Origin: Pirellulales bacterium
GTDB lineage: Bacteria > Planctomycetota > Planctomycetia > Pirellulales > UBA1268
Direction of reading: 5' to 3'
DNA: 64,000 bases
Assembly: GCA_017853835.1 (NCBI GenBank)
Contig: JAFMIU010000009.1
Location: 1-64,000 of the forward strand
The translations under genes and the position numbers were made by a program. The notes under the pieces are model-generated. The model was not told the origin of the DNA, did not search any database, and saw nothing but the letters and a program-made list of their open reading frames with translations. Below are positions 62,651 through 64,000 of the stretch, piece by piece. The stretch's first letter is position 1; each line of letters begins with the position of its first letter.

Positions 62651-62681
62651 GGACGCGTGGCCATCCATGGCCCACGCGTCC
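62651..62681. terminator. Strong hairpin after the DUF1207 gene
   Basis: GGACGCGTGG (62651-62660) pairs perfectly with CCACGCGTCC (62672-62681); the loop can add CCAT/ATGG pairs. Six bases after the stop codon. No U-tract; the following bases are TTGAGCAGG, the same as after the hairpin in the 39-bp repeat. Confidence 0.6.
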
Positions 62682-62904
62682 TTGAGCAGGCGGGGCGAAG
62701 CCAAGGTTCGCCGCGCCTGCTGCCGCCGCCTTCGTGGCGGCGAGTGATCCACCGTGGGGCGAAGGCCGTCCGTGGTTCATGCGTCCTTGAGCAGGCGGGG
62801 CGAAGCCAAGGTTCGCCGCGCCTGCTGCCGCCGCCTTCGTGGCGGCGAGTGATCCACCGTGGGGCGAAGGCCGTCCGTGGTTCATGCGTCCTTGAGCAGG
62901 CGGG
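62676..62904. repeat. 105-bp tandem repeat, two identical copies plus partial
   Basis: Copies 62676-62780 and 62781-62885 appear identical base for base; a partial copy runs to 62904. Each holds GCAGGCG...CGCCTGC with inner GGCGAA/TTCGCC (a long nearly continuous stem around GCCAAG), then GCCGCC/GGCGGC, then GTGATCCACCGTGG. It fills the gap between DUF1207 and tsaD and ends 15 bp before the tsaD start. Confidence 0.93.
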
Positions 62905-62919
62905 CGGTACACTGGCCGC

Positions 62920-63978
62920 ATGCCCCTCCTGACCATTGAGACAACCTGCGACGAAACGGCGGCTGCCGTCATTTCGCGAGGGCGTGACGTGCTCGCCAGC
63001 GTCGTGGCGTCCCAGGAAAAACTCCACGCCCGATGGCGTGGCGTCGTGCCCGAACTCGCCTCCAGGGCCCACGTCGAGCGGATTCTGCCGGTCATCGATG
63101 AGGCCGTCAGCCGGGCCGGTATCGGCAAGGACGCCATCGAGGCGGTCGGAGTGGCCGTCAGGCCCGGGCTCGTCGGATCGCTGCTGGTCGGACTCGCAGC
63201 AGGCAAGGCGATCGCGGCCGCCCTCCGGGTGCCCATCGTCGGGTACGACCACATCCTCGCCCACCTCTACGCCTGTCGGCTCGCCCATGGAGCGGCGGTG
63301 AAAGACCCGTGTGTCGGCCTGGTGGCCAGTGGCGGACATACCTCGCTCTTTCACGTGCACGGCCCCCTCGATGCCACGCGTCTCGGCGGCACGATCGACG
63401 ACGCCGCGGGTGAGGCCTTCGACAAGGCCGCGAGCATCCTCGGACTCGGCTACCCGGGAGGCCCCGAAATCGAACGGGTGGCCGCCGGAGGCAATCCTCG
63501 GGCGCACCGACTGCCGAGGCCGCTGGCCAACGATCGTGACCGACTCGACATGAGCTTCAGCGGCCTCAAAACCGCACTTCGATACCGGGTTCGTCCGCCG
63601 GGCATCGAGCCCCCTCCTCTGGTACCCACGGGGCAGGACCTCGCTGACCTTGCCGCGTCGTTTCAACAGGCGGCCATCGACACGATCGTGGCGAAGGTCG
63701 ATCTCGCGCTCGACCGCACCGGTTGCTCCGCGGTGATGGTGGGAGGGGGTGTGGCGGCCAATCGGCTCCTCAGGGAGTCGCTGGAGGCTCTCGGACGCCG
63801 TCGTCGTGTCGCGGTCTTCGTGCCACCGCCTTCGTTGTGCACCGATAATGCCGCGATGGGGGCCATCGCCTGGGAGCGGCTCGAACGTGGCGACGACGAC
63901 GGGCTGCTGCTCGATGTCCGGCCCGGCACCGACCGGGCCGCTGCGAATCGTCCGGCGGGGCTTGGCCCATCGGCCTGA
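62920..63978 (+). CDS. tsaD: tRNA N6-threonylcarbamoyladenosine biosynthesis protein TsaD
   Basis: 352 aa. ASKHA fold with MPLLTIETTCDETAAAVISR, the metal-binding His pair in YDHILAHLYAC, VASGGHTSLFHV, GEAFDKAASILGLGYPGGPE, MSFSGLKTALRY, VMVGGGVAANRLLRE and TDNAAMGAIA. With TsaB and TsaE it transfers the threonylcarbamoyl group to A37 of ANN-decoding tRNAs. The usual HLEGH is ILAHL here (metal His kept). The start codon follows closely after the 105-bp repeat. Confidence 0.97.
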   Translation: MPLLTIETTCDETAAAVISRGRDVLASVVASQEKLHARWRGVVPELASRAHVERILPVIDEAVSRAGIGKDAIEAVGVAVRPGLVGSLLVGLAAGKAIAAALRVPIVGYDHILAHLYACRLAHGAAVKDPCVGLVASGGHTSLFHVHGPLDATRLGGTIDDAAGEAFDKAASILGLGYPGGPEIERVAAGGNPRAHRLPRPLANDRDRLDMSFSGLKTALRYRVRPPGIEPPPLVPTGQDLADLAASFQQAAIDTIVAKVDLALDRTGCSAVMVGGGVAANRLLRESLEALGRRRRVAVFVPPPSLCTDNAAMGAIAWERLERGDDDGLLLDVRPGTDRAAANRPAGLGPSA

Positions 63979-64000
63979 AGACACACGCGGCGTCGATGCG

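Overview
The window looks like chromosomal DNA of a high-GC member of the Planctomycetota, probably Pirellulales-like. This is inferred from the gene content: a DUF1207 outer-membrane protein, a stand-alone secretin, a PstC with an extra N-terminal region, a b558-type SdhC and many exported proteins without close relatives in model bacteria. Coding density is high on both strands and GTG starts are frequent. I found no rRNA, tRNA, prophage, transposon, CRISPR or defence locus.

Layout. 0-6.6 kb: the first codons of efp (minus strand) diverge from epmB, followed by a tandem UspA protein, cysH, a rhamnulokinase and a lipid-exporter-like ABC protein. 6.6-12.5 kb: a short uvrC, a 140-bp tandem repeat, two divergent phosphohexomutases and a PH-domain membrane protein. 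12.6-14.6 kb: an ECF sigma factor, a mini membrane protein and a CmpX/MscS-like channel, the later genes chained by ATGA overlaps. 14.8-21.6 kb: a nucleotidyltransferase, a LysM protein with a ruined L,D-transpeptidase fold, a CtpA protease whose 3' end overlaps folC by 213 bp, and an outer-membrane barrel. 21.6-25.6 kb: pterin dehydratase, then a tight minus-strand cluster rpe - inactive-looking histidine phosphatase - accD - DUF1569 - LOG. 25.7-35.9 kb: putA, then pstS-pstC-pstA-pstB-phoU. 36-40.4 kb: exported, phosphoesterase-like, CutA, unknown and TPR proteins. 40.4-45.4 kb: DUF423, secretin and a PAS-GAF-REC protein. 45.5-49.3 kb: sdhCAB. 49.3-53.8 kb: DEAD-box helicase, 39-bp repeats, family 4 uracil-DNA glycosylase, a lipoprotein and glgC. 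54-64 kb: leuS, an acyl-activating enzyme coupled to a GH2-like sandwich protein, a ThiF/MoeB E1, a flavin reductase, a DUF1207 protein, a perfect 105-bp tandem repeat and tsaD.

Most genes are ordinary housekeeping: central carbon and proline metabolism, respiration, phosphate uptake, translation, DNA repair and envelope. EF-P with its lysylation enzyme, the Pst-PhoU operon, the Sdh operon and the sigma-channel cluster are the clear functional units.

The least explained material is of two kinds. First, there is a set of intergenic repeats at about 8.2-8.5, 50.9-51.0, 59.5-59.6 and 62.7-62.9 kb. They carry strong hairpins and share the 9-mer GTGATCCAC. Two diverged copies of one family keep the same stem with compensating base changes. 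Second, there is a recurring theme of enzyme folds that have lost their catalytic residues: the histidine phosphatase (RHG to RSG), the L,D-transpeptidase (no Cys) and the metallophosphoesterase (no first motif).
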